Shown here one piece after another: positions 15,583 through 23,235 of a stretch of DNA of 64,000 bases (position 1 is its first letter; each line of letters opens with the position of its first letter). The stretch covers positions 62,001 through 126,000 of the forward strand of contig CALHVU010000021.1 of assembly GCA_938036925.1 (NCBI GenBank), in the 5' to 3' direction. A model generated the notes under the pieces. It ran no database searches. It worked only from the letters and a program-made list of their open reading frames with translations, and was not told the origin of the DNA. This stretch comes from an uncultured Atopobium sp. Its GTDB lineage: Bacteria; Actinomycetota; Coriobacteriia; Coriobacteriales; Atopobiaceae. A program made the translations under genes and the position numbers.

Positions 15583-16211
15583 TTGTCCAGCTTACGGGCA
15601 CACTTGTATCCGTTACTCCTTCAGTTGCTGTTCTCGACGTTAATGGCGTTGGGTATGAGCTGGGTATATCAGCTTCAACAGCTGCTTCGCTTCCACAAGC
15701 GGGTGAAGCAGGCGTTACCGTTTTAACTCGTATGGTGGTCAGAGAAGATTCAATGGAACTCTTTGGTTTTGCTTCGCGAGAAGAGCGTGCGCTCTTTGAT
15801 CGCTTGCGTGCAATTTCTGGAGTAGGTCCAAAACTGGCTCTTTCTGTGCTTTCTACGTTTACACCACAGCAACTTGCGGTAATTGTTGCTACTAATGATG
15901 GAAATCGTCTTAAGAGCGTTTCTGGCCTTGGTAAAAAGAAGGCAGAGCGCTTAGTAATTGAACTTTCTGATGTGTTTGCAAAAGATGCAGAGCTTAAGCA
16001 GCTTGTTGGTCTTACGTCTCCTGCAGACTTTACTGCTATTCCAAAACCTGCTGTAACCTCTGTAGAATCAGAGGCTATTGAGGCTCTTCTTGGAATGGGC
16101 TTTACTTCTCAGGAAGCAACTCTTGCTCTTGAGGGCTATGAAGAGGCTGGTGCTATTACAATTGAAGCTGCTATTGGTTATGCACTAAGGCGTTTGGGAA
16201 GTGGTAATTAA
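15579..16211 (+). CDS. ruvA: Holliday junction branch migration protein RuvA
   Basis: 210 aa. It binds four-way junctions as a tetramer and loads RuvB. Domain I OB fold ([28 protein letters not shown]), two helix-hairpin-helix motifs ([13 protein letters not shown] and [16 protein letters not shown]), and a C-terminal UBA-like domain that contacts RuvB ([20 protein letters not shown]). It overlaps ruvC by 4 bp and ruvB by 1 bp (TAATG). Confidence 0.97.
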   Translation: MIVQLTGTLVSVTPSVAVLDVNGVGYELGISASTAASLPQAGEAGVTVLTRMVVREDSMELFGFASREERALFDRLRAISGVGPKLALSVLSTFTPQQLAVIVATNDGNRLKSVSGLGKKKAERLVIELSDVFAKDAELKQLVGLTSPADFTAIPKPAVTSVESEAIEALLGMGFTSQEATLALEGYEEAGAITIEAAIGYALRRLGSGN

Positions 16212-17278
16212 TGTGGGAAGCAGATGCAGATAACCTATTTGAGTCGTCGTCTACTCCAGCTCCATTTCCAGGACACACTTCTCAGCGTGTAGTTTCTAGT
16301 GGGCTTCAGGCAGAAGACCTGGAGCAAGATAGAAACTTGCGACCAAAAACTCTTGATGAGTATCTTGGTCAGGAGCGTGTTAAATCAAATCTCCGTGTTC
16401 TTATTGAGGCAGCAAAAAGTCGTAATGAGCCGCTTGATCACGTTATTTTTTCTGGCCCTCCAGGCCTTGGCAAAACAACGCTTGCAGGTGTTTTAGCGGG
16501 AGAAATGGGCTCAAAACTTCATACAACCTCTGGCCCCGCAATTGAGCGAGCAGGAGATTTAGCAGCAATTCTCACCAATCTTGAAGAGGGAGATATCCTC
16601 TTTGTTGATGAGATTCACAGACTTAATCACCAGGTTGAAGAAATTTTGTATCCAGCAATGGAAGATTTCTTCTTAGATATTGTTATTGGCAAAGGTCCTG
16701 CGGCAAGGTCAATCAGGCTTGATATTCCACGCTTTACTCTTGTGGCTGCAACAACAAGAACCGGACTTCTAACTGGTCCTTTGCGCGATCGTTTTGGTAT
16801 TTCTTATCGTCTTGATTACTATACTGTTCCTGAGCTTCAGACTATTGTCATGCGCTCGGCAAACATCCTTGATGTAGAAGTTGATGAGCAGGGAGCTGCT
16901 GAAATTGCTTCTCGATCAAGAGGCACACCACGCTTGGCAAATCGTCTGTTAAAACGCGTACGAGATTACGCACAAGTTAAAGCTGAAGGTACTATTACCT
17001 GGCAGGTAGCCTCAGAGGCGCTTTCATTCTTTGAGATTGATGAGCTTGGTCTAGATGTAATGGACGTGCGTGTTTTACGTGCGCTTTGTGAGACGTTTAG
17101 AGGTCGTCCGGTTGGTCTCACAACCATTGCAAGCGCAGTCTCAGAGGATCCATCTACACTTGAAGATGTTTATGAGCCATATCTTTTGCAGCAAGGACTT
17201 ATTATTAGAACACCTCAAGGTAGACAGGCAACGCATGCTGCATTTGATCACTTACGTATTCCTGTTCCTACTAACTAG
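16211..17278 (+). CDS. ruvB: Holliday junction DNA helicase RuvB
   Basis: 355 aa AAA+ motor that drives branch migration with RuvA. Walker [10 protein letters not shown], Walker [12 protein letters not shown], sensor 1 [18 protein letters not shown], and the C-terminal winged helix ([32 protein letters not shown]). The N-terminal ~35 residues before [14 protein letters not shown] are variable. The start codon overlaps the ruvA stop. Confidence 0.97.
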   Translation: MWEADADNLFESSSTPAPFPGHTSQRVVSSGLQAEDLEQDRNLRPKTLDEYLGQERVKSNLRVLIEAAKSRNEPLDHVIFSGPPGLGKTTLAGVLAGEMGSKLHTTSGPAIERAGDLAAILTNLEEGDILFVDEIHRLNHQVEEILYPAMEDFFLDIVIGKGPAARSIRLDIPRFTLVAATTRTGLLTGPLRDRFGISYRLDYYTVPELQTIVMRSANILDVEVDEQGAAEIASRSRGTPRLANRLLKRVRDYAQVKAEGTITWQVASEALSFFEIDELGLDVMDVRVLRALCETFRGRPVGLTTIASAVSEDPSTLEDVYEPYLLQQGLIIRTPQGRQATHAAFDHLRIPVPTN

Positions 17279-17292
17279 TAGATTGGAACAAA

Positions 17293-17688
17293 ATGCTTCA
17301 ACGAGATTACATTTTGGAAGTAATCGATGACTTTACTTCAACGGTCACAGCAGGTTTGGGAAATGCTTTAGAGACTCAAACTGAAGAGTCACTCGATGGG
17401 GTAGAGGCAGCTGTTGCAGAGCTCATTGATTTGAGCCCAGAGACTGCTCTTGCGCTTTCGCCAGACTCTCTTGTAACGATGATGTTGCTCTCCGGCGTAG
17501 CTGATTCAGTTGCAGAGTATGTGGTGTATGCACTCGATAGGCTCTCTCACGTTTATGAGCAACTAGGAGACGGGGATAAGGCTGGTCTCAGAAGACAGCA
17601 GGCAGTAGCGGTTGCACAGTCCTTCTCGGTAGATCAAAACGCTACTCCAGAGCAATTTAAGGATTTTGAAGCAAAGTATTTTGCGTAA
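17293..17688 (+). CDS. DUF6483-like helical protein
   Basis: 131 aa, all-helical, acidic. It opens MLQRDYILEVIDDFT, characteristic of a small Firmicutes/Actinomycetota family (DUF6483) of unknown function; the assignment is from recall. It has no signal peptide or membrane segment. It begins 14 nt after ruvB and is probably the last gene of the ruv transcript, ending at the terminator at 17709-17743. Confidence 0.7.
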   Translation: MLQRDYILEVIDDFTSTVTAGLGNALETQTEESLDGVEAAVAELIDLSPETALALSPDSLVTMMLLSGVADSVAEYVVYALDRLSHVYEQLGDGDKAGLRRQQAVAVAQSFSVDQNATPEQFKDFEAKYFA

Positions 17689-17708
17689 CCTCATTTTATA
17701 AGCTAACA

Positions 17709-17743
17709 AATAAACCCCAGCTCAATATGAGTTGGGGTTTATT
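17709..17743. terminator. Bidirectional terminator
   Basis: A 16-bp stem (AATAAACCCCAGCTCA with TGAGTTGGGGTTTATT, one G.T) around a 3-nt loop, A-rich on one side and T-rich on the other. It sits between convergent transcripts (ruv operon and L,D-transpeptidase). Confidence 0.9.
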
Positions 17744-17769
17744 GCTATAGAGCTTCATGTTTATTTGGA

Positions 17770-20019
17770 TTACCAAATAACAATCTTAGTTCCATAAGGA
17801 ATGTTGTCATAAACCCACTTAGCGTTTTCTGTTGCAAGACGTACGCAACCGTGGGAACCGTTGTATCCAAGCCTACCATCACGGACGGTATAACCGTCGG
17901 AGTTATAGAGAATGGAGTGAATAAGATACTCACCAGAAATGGTCGTGTAATACCAGCATCTAAAGCCAGAGCCAAAGTAGAGGCCCTTGTTTCCTACGGT
18001 AAATTGACCATGAGGGGTCCACATACCTGGTGCTCCTGTGGTGCACTGCCATTCGTACCAAACAACCCAGTTGCCGTGTGAGCCCCTGTATACAGCAAAG
18101 CGATTACCAGTAGTATCAATCTGGATGAGCCAGTTAGTAGCGCTATAGTAGTTCTGTGCATAACGATACATATCAGGGTAGTAGCAAGGCTGTTCCTCCA
18201 TGGCGCCATCAGCAGCTGACCAATACAGTTTTCCACCCCAGGTTACATAACCAGTTTGCATGGAACCATTATTACTGAGATAGTAGTCCTTGCCGTTATC
18301 TTTAATCCATCCGGTTTTCATCTTGCCGTCAGAATCAAGGAAGTACCAACTGCCCTTTGAATTAATCCAACCAGTTTGTTTTTCTCCATTGGAATTAAAA
18401 TAGTACCAAGTTCCATGAATATTAAGCCATCCATCTGCTGGTGCACCATTAGAAAGATAGTAAAAATCTTTATTGTTTTCTTTTATCCAACCTGTCTTAA
18501 TTTTATGGTCAGAGCCAACATTAATGGTCAATCCTGGAAGATGTACCGTTCCTGTTGGCTGTGAACCGTCATCTGTAGAGAAGACCCCTTCGGGAGAAAT
18601 GAATCCAGTCAGTACTCCGTCTGGCCCTGCCCAACGTTTTACACCATTTGAAAGAGTAACCCATTCATTTTTTGCTAGACCATAGCTTTTATCAAAGTAG
18701 TAATTCTTTCCATCAATTGAATGCTCTCCAACGTATGCGGCATGGTCAATTGAAGATGGATTGAAGTACCAGGTCTTATTGCCAGGAGTAGTAAACCATC
18801 CAGAGACAAGAGAGCCGTCAGATTGAGCCCAGGAAAAATTTCCGTCTGGTAGGGACACCCAATTACTTGAAGTCATACCAGCATTTTCATCAACGTAATA
18901 TGAACCGCTAGGAAGTTGGAAAAGTCCAGTTTTCATGCGATGGATTGAGTCTTCTGGATCAAAGTAAAACCATTTACCATTTGGGAAATGTTTCCAACCT
19001 GAATAGAATGAGCCATAAGTATCTACCCAAGACCATGAACCATCATCATTGTGAGTCCAACTATTTCTAAGGATTCCATAGTTTTCATCGAAATGATAAT
19101 ATGTGCCGTCAATTTCGACGTTGCCAATAAGCGCTGGATGCTGTGGAACAGATGGATCAAAGTACCAAGTTCTACCATTTGGTGTGTTAAACCAACCAGA
19201 GGCAAGAGCGCCATTTTTTTGAGCCCAAGCCCACTCACGAGTTGGTAGTTGAATCCAACTGTTAGAAATCATACCTGCATATTCATCAATGTAATATGAG
19301 GTACCAGAAACCTGAATTGTTCCAATTAACATACGATGACGAGGTTCTTCTGGATCAAAATAGAACCACTTGCCGTTAGGCATATGCTTCCATCCAGAAT
19401 AGTAAGTACCATCTTCAGTTGCCCATGACCAAGAACTTGCTGAACGATATACCCATCCATTTGTTACAAGTCCGTTTGTTGAATCAAAGTAGTAAAACTT
19501 ACCATCAATTTCAACTTCACCGAAGATTGCCTTATGCTGCGGGTCAGTTGGATCAAAATACCAAGTTTTTCCATTAGGTGTTGTGTACAAACCCTTGACT
19601 GCATTACCAGCAGCGTCTACATAGTGCCAACCAGAATCATCTTTGATCCACTGGCTTGTGACAAGTGTTCCATCTTCTTTGTAATAGTGGAATTGGCCGT
19701 TTTCTTGTCTCCATCCAGAAGACTGAGGGGTTGGCGAAGTATTTTCTGTTGGAACAGCAGGTGTCTGGTCTGTTGTTGGAGTTGTTGTTGGCGCTGCAGG
19801 TGAGGTAGGCTGAGAGTTTTCAGGTGCTGTAGGAGAAGTATTTTCAGATGTTGCAGTAGTTTCAGTTGTTACAGCAGGAGCATTTACTGCGGATGTATCA
19901 GTAGTTTCTGCAAGAGCAGGAGCAGCGTGGAGTCCGCAAAGTAGAGCTGCACTCAACGAAGCAACCGCAATAAGCTTTTGTGTAGAAGGTCTGTAGGAAA
20001 AACGCATCTTCTTCTCCAT
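17770..20019 (-). CDS. L,D-transpeptidase with cell-wall-binding repeats
   Basis: 749 aa from the ATG at 20019 (MEKKMRFSYRPS), which has GGAG 8 nt upstream; a frame extending to 20061 has none. Signal peptide ending APALA. A Thr/Pro-rich stalk (~30-85) is followed by many ~20-residue aromatic/Gly choline-binding-type repeats (GWxxxPNGKTWYFDP, YYFD, WSWA). The C-terminal YkuD domain has the catalytic motif in GSHGCVRLA (Cys ~725). L,D-transpeptidases make 3-3 peptide cross-links in peptidoglycan or attach proteins to it; the repeats should hold the enzyme on wall polymers. It lies 48 nt downstream of a repeat-only paralogue that shares its signal peptide. Confidence 0.93.
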   Translation of the reverse strand: MEKKMRFSYRPSTQKLIAVASLSAALLCGLHAAPALAETTDTSAVNAPAVTTETTATSENTSPTAPENSQPTSPAAPTTTPTTDQTPAVPTENTSPTPQSSGWRQENGQFHYYKEDGTLVTSQWIKDDSGWHYVDAAGNAVKGLYTTPNGKTWYFDPTDPQHKAIFGEVEIDGKFYYFDSTNGLVTNGWVYRSASSWSWATEDGTYYSGWKHMPNGKWFYFDPEEPRHRMLIGTIQVSGTSYYIDEYAGMISNSWIQLPTREWAWAQKNGALASGWFNTPNGRTWYFDPSVPQHPALIGNVEIDGTYYHFDENYGILRNSWTHNDDGSWSWVDTYGSFYSGWKHFPNGKWFYFDPEDSIHRMKTGLFQLPSGSYYVDENAGMTSSNWVSLPDGNFSWAQSDGSLVSGWFTTPGNKTWYFNPSSIDHAAYVGEHSIDGKNYYFDKSYGLAKNEWVTLSNGVKRWAGPDGVLTGFISPEGVFSTDDGSQPTGTVHLPGLTINVGSDHKIKTGWIKENNKDFYYLSNGAPADGWLNIHGTWYYFNSNGEKQTGWINSKGSWYFLDSDGKMKTGWIKDNGKDYYLSNNGSMQTGYVTWGGKLYWSAADGAMEEQPCYYPDMYRYAQNYYSATNWLIQIDTTGNRFAVYRGSHGNWVVWYEWQCTTGAPGMWTPHGQFTVGNKGLYFGSGFRCWYYTTISGEYLIHSILYNSDGYTVRDGRLGYNGSHGCVRLATENAKWVYDNIPYGTKIVIW
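19895..19985 (-). repeat. Signal-peptide segment duplicated at 21695-21785
   Basis: The stretch encoding the signal peptide and first mature residues of the L,D-transpeptidase is nearly identical at the nucleotide level to the matching part of the upstream repeat protein. Only scattered differences were seen over about 90 bp. The repeat-unit DNA (for example 20220-20300 and 20620-20720) also recurs within and between the two genes. Confidence 0.75.
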
Positions 20020-20067
20020 TGTTTTAACTCCAATAAATCCAGGTAATAAAGAGCAGTTCAAACTGAT

Positions 20068-21822
20068 TTAGCGCTTGTATTCAGTAAGTACGCCGTCTGG
20101 TCCAGCCCAGCATCTTACGCCATCAGGACGAGTAATCCACTGATTGCGAGCAAGGCCATAACTTTCATCAAAGTAATAGTCTTTACCATCAATAGTGTGT
20201 TCTCCAGTATAAGCAGGATGGCTTGGTTTTTCTGGATCAAAGTACCAAGTCTTGCCATTTGGCGTGGTATACCAACCAGAAGCAAATGCGCCACTTGACT
20301 GTGCCCAAGCCCAACCGCCTTCTGGGAGCTGTACCCAATTGTTAGCGGTCATTCCAGCAGACTCATCAATGTAATAGGTTCCACTAGAAGTTTGGATGAC
20401 ACCAACAAGCATACGATGATAAGGGTCTTTTGGATCAAAGTAGAACCACTTGCCATTAGGCATATGCTTCCAACCTGATTGAAGCGCCCCACTCTCTCCA
20501 GCCCAAGACCAAGAACCATCAGCTCTATGAACCCATCCATTTTTCAGAAGACCATAGCCTGAATCAAAATAATATGATTGACCGTTAATTTCAGTCTCAC
20601 CAATCATTGCAGGATGCTGTGGATCTGATGGATCAAAATACCAAGTTTTGCCATTTGGCGTGGTGTACCAACCAGAAGCAAATGCACCACTCGACTGTGC
20701 CCAAGCCCAACCGCCATTAGGGAGCTGTACCCAACTGTTAGCGGTCATTCCATTATTTACGTCAACGTAATAAGTTCCGCTGGAAATAGTGAAGACACCT
20801 TTCTTAAGCACAGGGAAGCTGTAAGTAGTGTAGACAAAATCCTTATTAATCATAGGGAATTCTGTTTCACCAAAATAGAACCACTTACCATTTGGCATGT
20901 GTTTCCAGCCAGAATAAACAGAGCCTACTGTTTCAATCCAAGCCCATTCACCATCATCACCACCACCGATCCAACCATGGGTAACGAGGCCATTACTGTG
21001 ATCAAAGAAATAATATTTATCATCAATATCTATTCCGCCCATTACTACTTCATTGGAATGTTTTGGGTCGGCATACCAAGTTTTGCCATCTGGAGTTTTA
21101 AACCAGCCAGAGACAGCAGCGCCATCTGGACCAGCCCAGTACCAAGCTTCTACACCGTGGCCCATATTTACCCAAGAATTTCGTAAAAGTCCTGTCGAAG
21201 TATCAAAGAAGTACACCTTTCCATCGACCGGAACTGATTTAGCAATAACCGGAGGACCCGACCTAAAATCTCTAGTTAAATACCAGGTTTTACCATCAGG
21301 ATCAGTAAACCATCCTTCAATAAAACGCCCATCAGCTCCGGCCCAGCTCCAACCTTTATCTGTTTTAACCCAATTGTTTTTTATCAAGCCGTTATCTTTA
21401 TCTACGTAGTAGTAAACATATTGATTATCAGGCGTTTTTTGGTCAAAATAAATTAATCCGTATCGAGCGTATGGAAAAAAATCTGAATTAAAATACCAGG
21501 TTTTACCATCAGGCGTAGTATAGAAACCAGATGCTGCAGCTCCAGTTTCATCTACATAATATTTATCATCGCCATAAGTAATCCACTGACTTTTTAGAAT
21601 AGTTCCATCGTCAGTATAAAAATATACCTTTCCATCAACTTCTTTCAATTTTGGATAATTGGATTTAGAAGTTGATTCAGGAGCACTTACTGTGGAAGTA
21701 TCAGTAGTCTCTGCAAGAGCAGGAGCAGCGTGGAGTCCGCAAAGTAGAGCTGCACTCAACGAAGCAACTGCAATAAGCTTTTGCATTGAAGGCCTGCTGG
21801 ACAAACATGTCTTCTTTTTCAT
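20068..21822 (-). CDS. Exported cell-wall-binding repeat protein without catalytic domain
   Basis: 584 aa from the ATG at 21822 (MKKKTCLSS), with AAGGA 7-8 nt upstream; an ATG at 21828 abuts that site. The signal peptide (SLSAALLCGLHAAPALA) is identical to that of the downstream L,D-transpeptidase, and the DNA there is almost identical over ~100 bp, showing duplication. The rest is a solenoid of aromatic/Gly choline-binding-type repeats (NGKTWYFDP, KWFYFDPKD, SYYFDSGYGLLKNGWV). It ends with GVRCWAGPDGVLTEYKR. It probably coats or decorates the wall, or is an adhesin. It is co-transcribed with the transpeptidase gene. Confidence 0.88.
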   Translation of the reverse strand: MKKKTCLSSRPSMQKLIAVASLSAALLCGLHAAPALAETTDTSTVSAPESTSKSNYPKLKEVDGKVYFYTDDGTILKSQWITYGDDKYYVDETGAAASGFYTTPDGKTWYFNSDFFPYARYGLIYFDQKTPDNQYVYYYVDKDNGLIKNNWVKTDKGWSWAGADGRFIEGWFTDPDGKTWYLTRDFRSGPPVIAKSVPVDGKVYFFDTSTGLLRNSWVNMGHGVEAWYWAGPDGAAVSGWFKTPDGKTWYADPKHSNEVVMGGIDIDDKYYFFDHSNGLVTHGWIGGGDDGEWAWIETVGSVYSGWKHMPNGKWFYFGETEFPMINKDFVYTTYSFPVLKKGVFTISSGTYYVDVNNGMTANSWVQLPNGGWAWAQSSGAFASGWYTTPNGKTWYFDPSDPQHPAMIGETEINGQSYYFDSGYGLLKNGWVHRADGSWSWAGESGALQSGWKHMPNGKWFYFDPKDPYHRMLVGVIQTSSGTYYIDESAGMTANNWVQLPEGGWAWAQSSGAFASGWYTTPNGKTWYFDPEKPSHPAYTGEHTIDGKDYYFDESYGLARNQWITRPDGVRCWAGPDGVLTEYKR

Positions 21823-22168
21823 TTGCATATCCTTTTTTGAAGGGATAACTTTCTATATAAATAATAGTTTGATATGTCTGTTATTGTTCCCGTAAATTAA
21901 TCCTATACAAATTCTCTATCTTCTATGAAAAAATGCTCAACTAATGAGATAAAAAAACGTTTAATAGCAGATATATCCATAAATAAATGCTGGAAAACAG
22001 CTTGAATACCTGTGGCTCTTCCGGTAGATGGTGTGAAAATCTCCATGAGTGGTTTCTCGCCACATAAGTTGTTGATTAAGGTTATTATATTCCACGTGGC
22101 GAAACGTCACGGTATCGCGCTCCACAGGCGCAGTTTTGCCCTGCGGGGCTAAGAAAGAAAGGCACGAA
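21823..22168. other. Divergent regulatory region, cell-wall operon and cold-shock gene
   Basis: No gene was seen. It holds the AT-rich promoter area of the leftward cell-wall genes, one copy of the dispersed octamer (22054-22061), and a GC-richer ~90-nt leader before the cold-shock gene. That leader carries short self-complementary stretches (CCACGTGG at 22092-22099; GCGC/GCGC pairs near 22110-22130), as is common in cold-shock mRNA leaders. Confidence 0.5.
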
Positions 22169-22372
22169 ATGGCTCAGGGTACTGTAAAGTGGTTTAATCC
22201 AGACAAGGGTTACGGCTTCATCTCTCGTGAGGATGGCGACGATCTGTTCGTACACTTCTCCGAGATTCAGATGGACGGTTTCAAGACTCTCGACGAGGGT
22301 CAGCCTGTTGAGTTTGAGATTACCACCGGCCAGAACGGTAAGCTCCAGGCTTCTAGCGTCCACAAGATCTAG
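22169..22372 (+). CDS. csp: Cold-shock protein, CspA family
   Basis: 67 aa single cold-shock domain, an OB-fold RNA chaperone. RNP1 KGYGFI and RNP2 DLFVHFSEI are intact after [10 protein letters not shown]. Start at the ATG at 22169 with AAAGG 6 nt upstream; the longer frame has no support. It has a structured leader and a UUCG-loop terminator, so it is a monocistronic transcript. Confidence 0.95.
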   Translation: MAQGTVKWFNPDKGYGFISREDGDDLFVHFSEIQMDGFKTLDEGQPVEFEITTGQNGKLQASSVHKI

Positions 22373-22392
22373 TACTTGCGAACACTACCATC

Positions 22393-22420
22393 AAAAGGAG
22401 ACCTTCGGGTCTCCTTTTTT
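22393..22420 (+). terminator. UUCG-loop terminator of the cold-shock gene
   Basis: AAAAGGAGACC (22393-22403), TTCG, GGTCTCCTTTTTT (22408-22420): an 11-bp stem with a T-run. It can also serve the convergent HAD gene from the other side. Confidence 0.95.
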
Positions 22421-22459
22421 GTTACAGACCTATTTTTACAGTTACAGTAACCAAGAGCT

Positions 22460-23122
22460 TTAATACCAGTGCTTGATGGTAAGGTCAGCAAGTTCAGAGA
22501 GTTTCTCGATATCTTGATGTTCATCATCACAATTAACAGCACAGGTGATAAGACCAACAGAATTTCCTGTCTGAAGCGCTAGTGGGATGTCTTCAAACAG
22601 AATTGTTTTCTCGGCTGTAGCATTAAGACGTTTAAGCACCTCAAGATACAGATGAGGTTCATCTTTTGCAGATCCAACATCTGCTGCAAATACCTGAGTA
22701 TCAAACAGAGTGGATAGATGTAAACGAGGCTCAAGAAGAGCAAGAAGCTCCGGCTCGTTGACAGTTGCCAATGCAGTAGGAATGCCCTTTTCTTTTAGCT
22801 TGCTCATAAAATCAACAACACCAGGTCGAAGCTGCACGGAGTTTACAAAGAAGCTTTTACTCAGCTCTTTCCACTCGGCAACAATTTCTTCTGAATCTTC
22901 CTTTAGCCCATAGGTAGCAATTGCCCATTCGGCTCCTCTTTCAAATCCAAGAGGGGAGAGAATCTTGCCAATTTCTGGAGTGTAAGGGATTCCTCGCGAC
23001 TCAAAAAACTCCTGGTCAACAAGCTTCCAAATATGATGCGTGTGAGCAATAGTGCCATCAAAATCAAAGATTGCTGCTTCAAAATCGGTTGCAAGAATAT
23101 CTTCAAGTGTCGAGAAAATCAC
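22460..23122 (-). CDS. HAD-superfamily hydrolase, beta-phosphoglucomutase-like
   Basis: 220 aa cytosolic phosphatase-type protein. Motif I FDFDGT (nucleophile Asp), a helical cap domain (residues ~27-95), motif II ALATVN, motif III Lys in AKDEPHLY and motif IV LFEDIPLAL. The subgroup resembles beta-phosphoglucomutase and other sugar-phosphate phosphatases; the substrate is not predictable. It is divergent from the cell-wall amidase gene and convergent with the cold-shock gene. Confidence 0.85.
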   Translation of the reverse strand: MIFSTLEDILATDFEAAIFDFDGTIAHTHHIWKLVDQEFFESRGIPYTPEIGKILSPLGFERGAEWAIATYGLKEDSEEIVAEWKELSKSFFVNSVQLRPGVVDFMSKLKEKGIPTALATVNEPELLALLEPRLHLSTLFDTQVFAADVGSAKDEPHLYLEVLKRLNATAEKTILFEDIPLALQTGNSVGLITCAVNCDDEHQDIEKLSELADLTIKHWY

Positions 23123-23235
23123 AGAGTTCCAATCAAGTTGCGGTGAGCTTGTGTTTTTTATTGTTGACGTGCCAGTCTAGTGTAAACTTTTAGCAAGTAT
23201 GAAGAGGAGTAAACCAATACTTTTCGGAGGACCGC

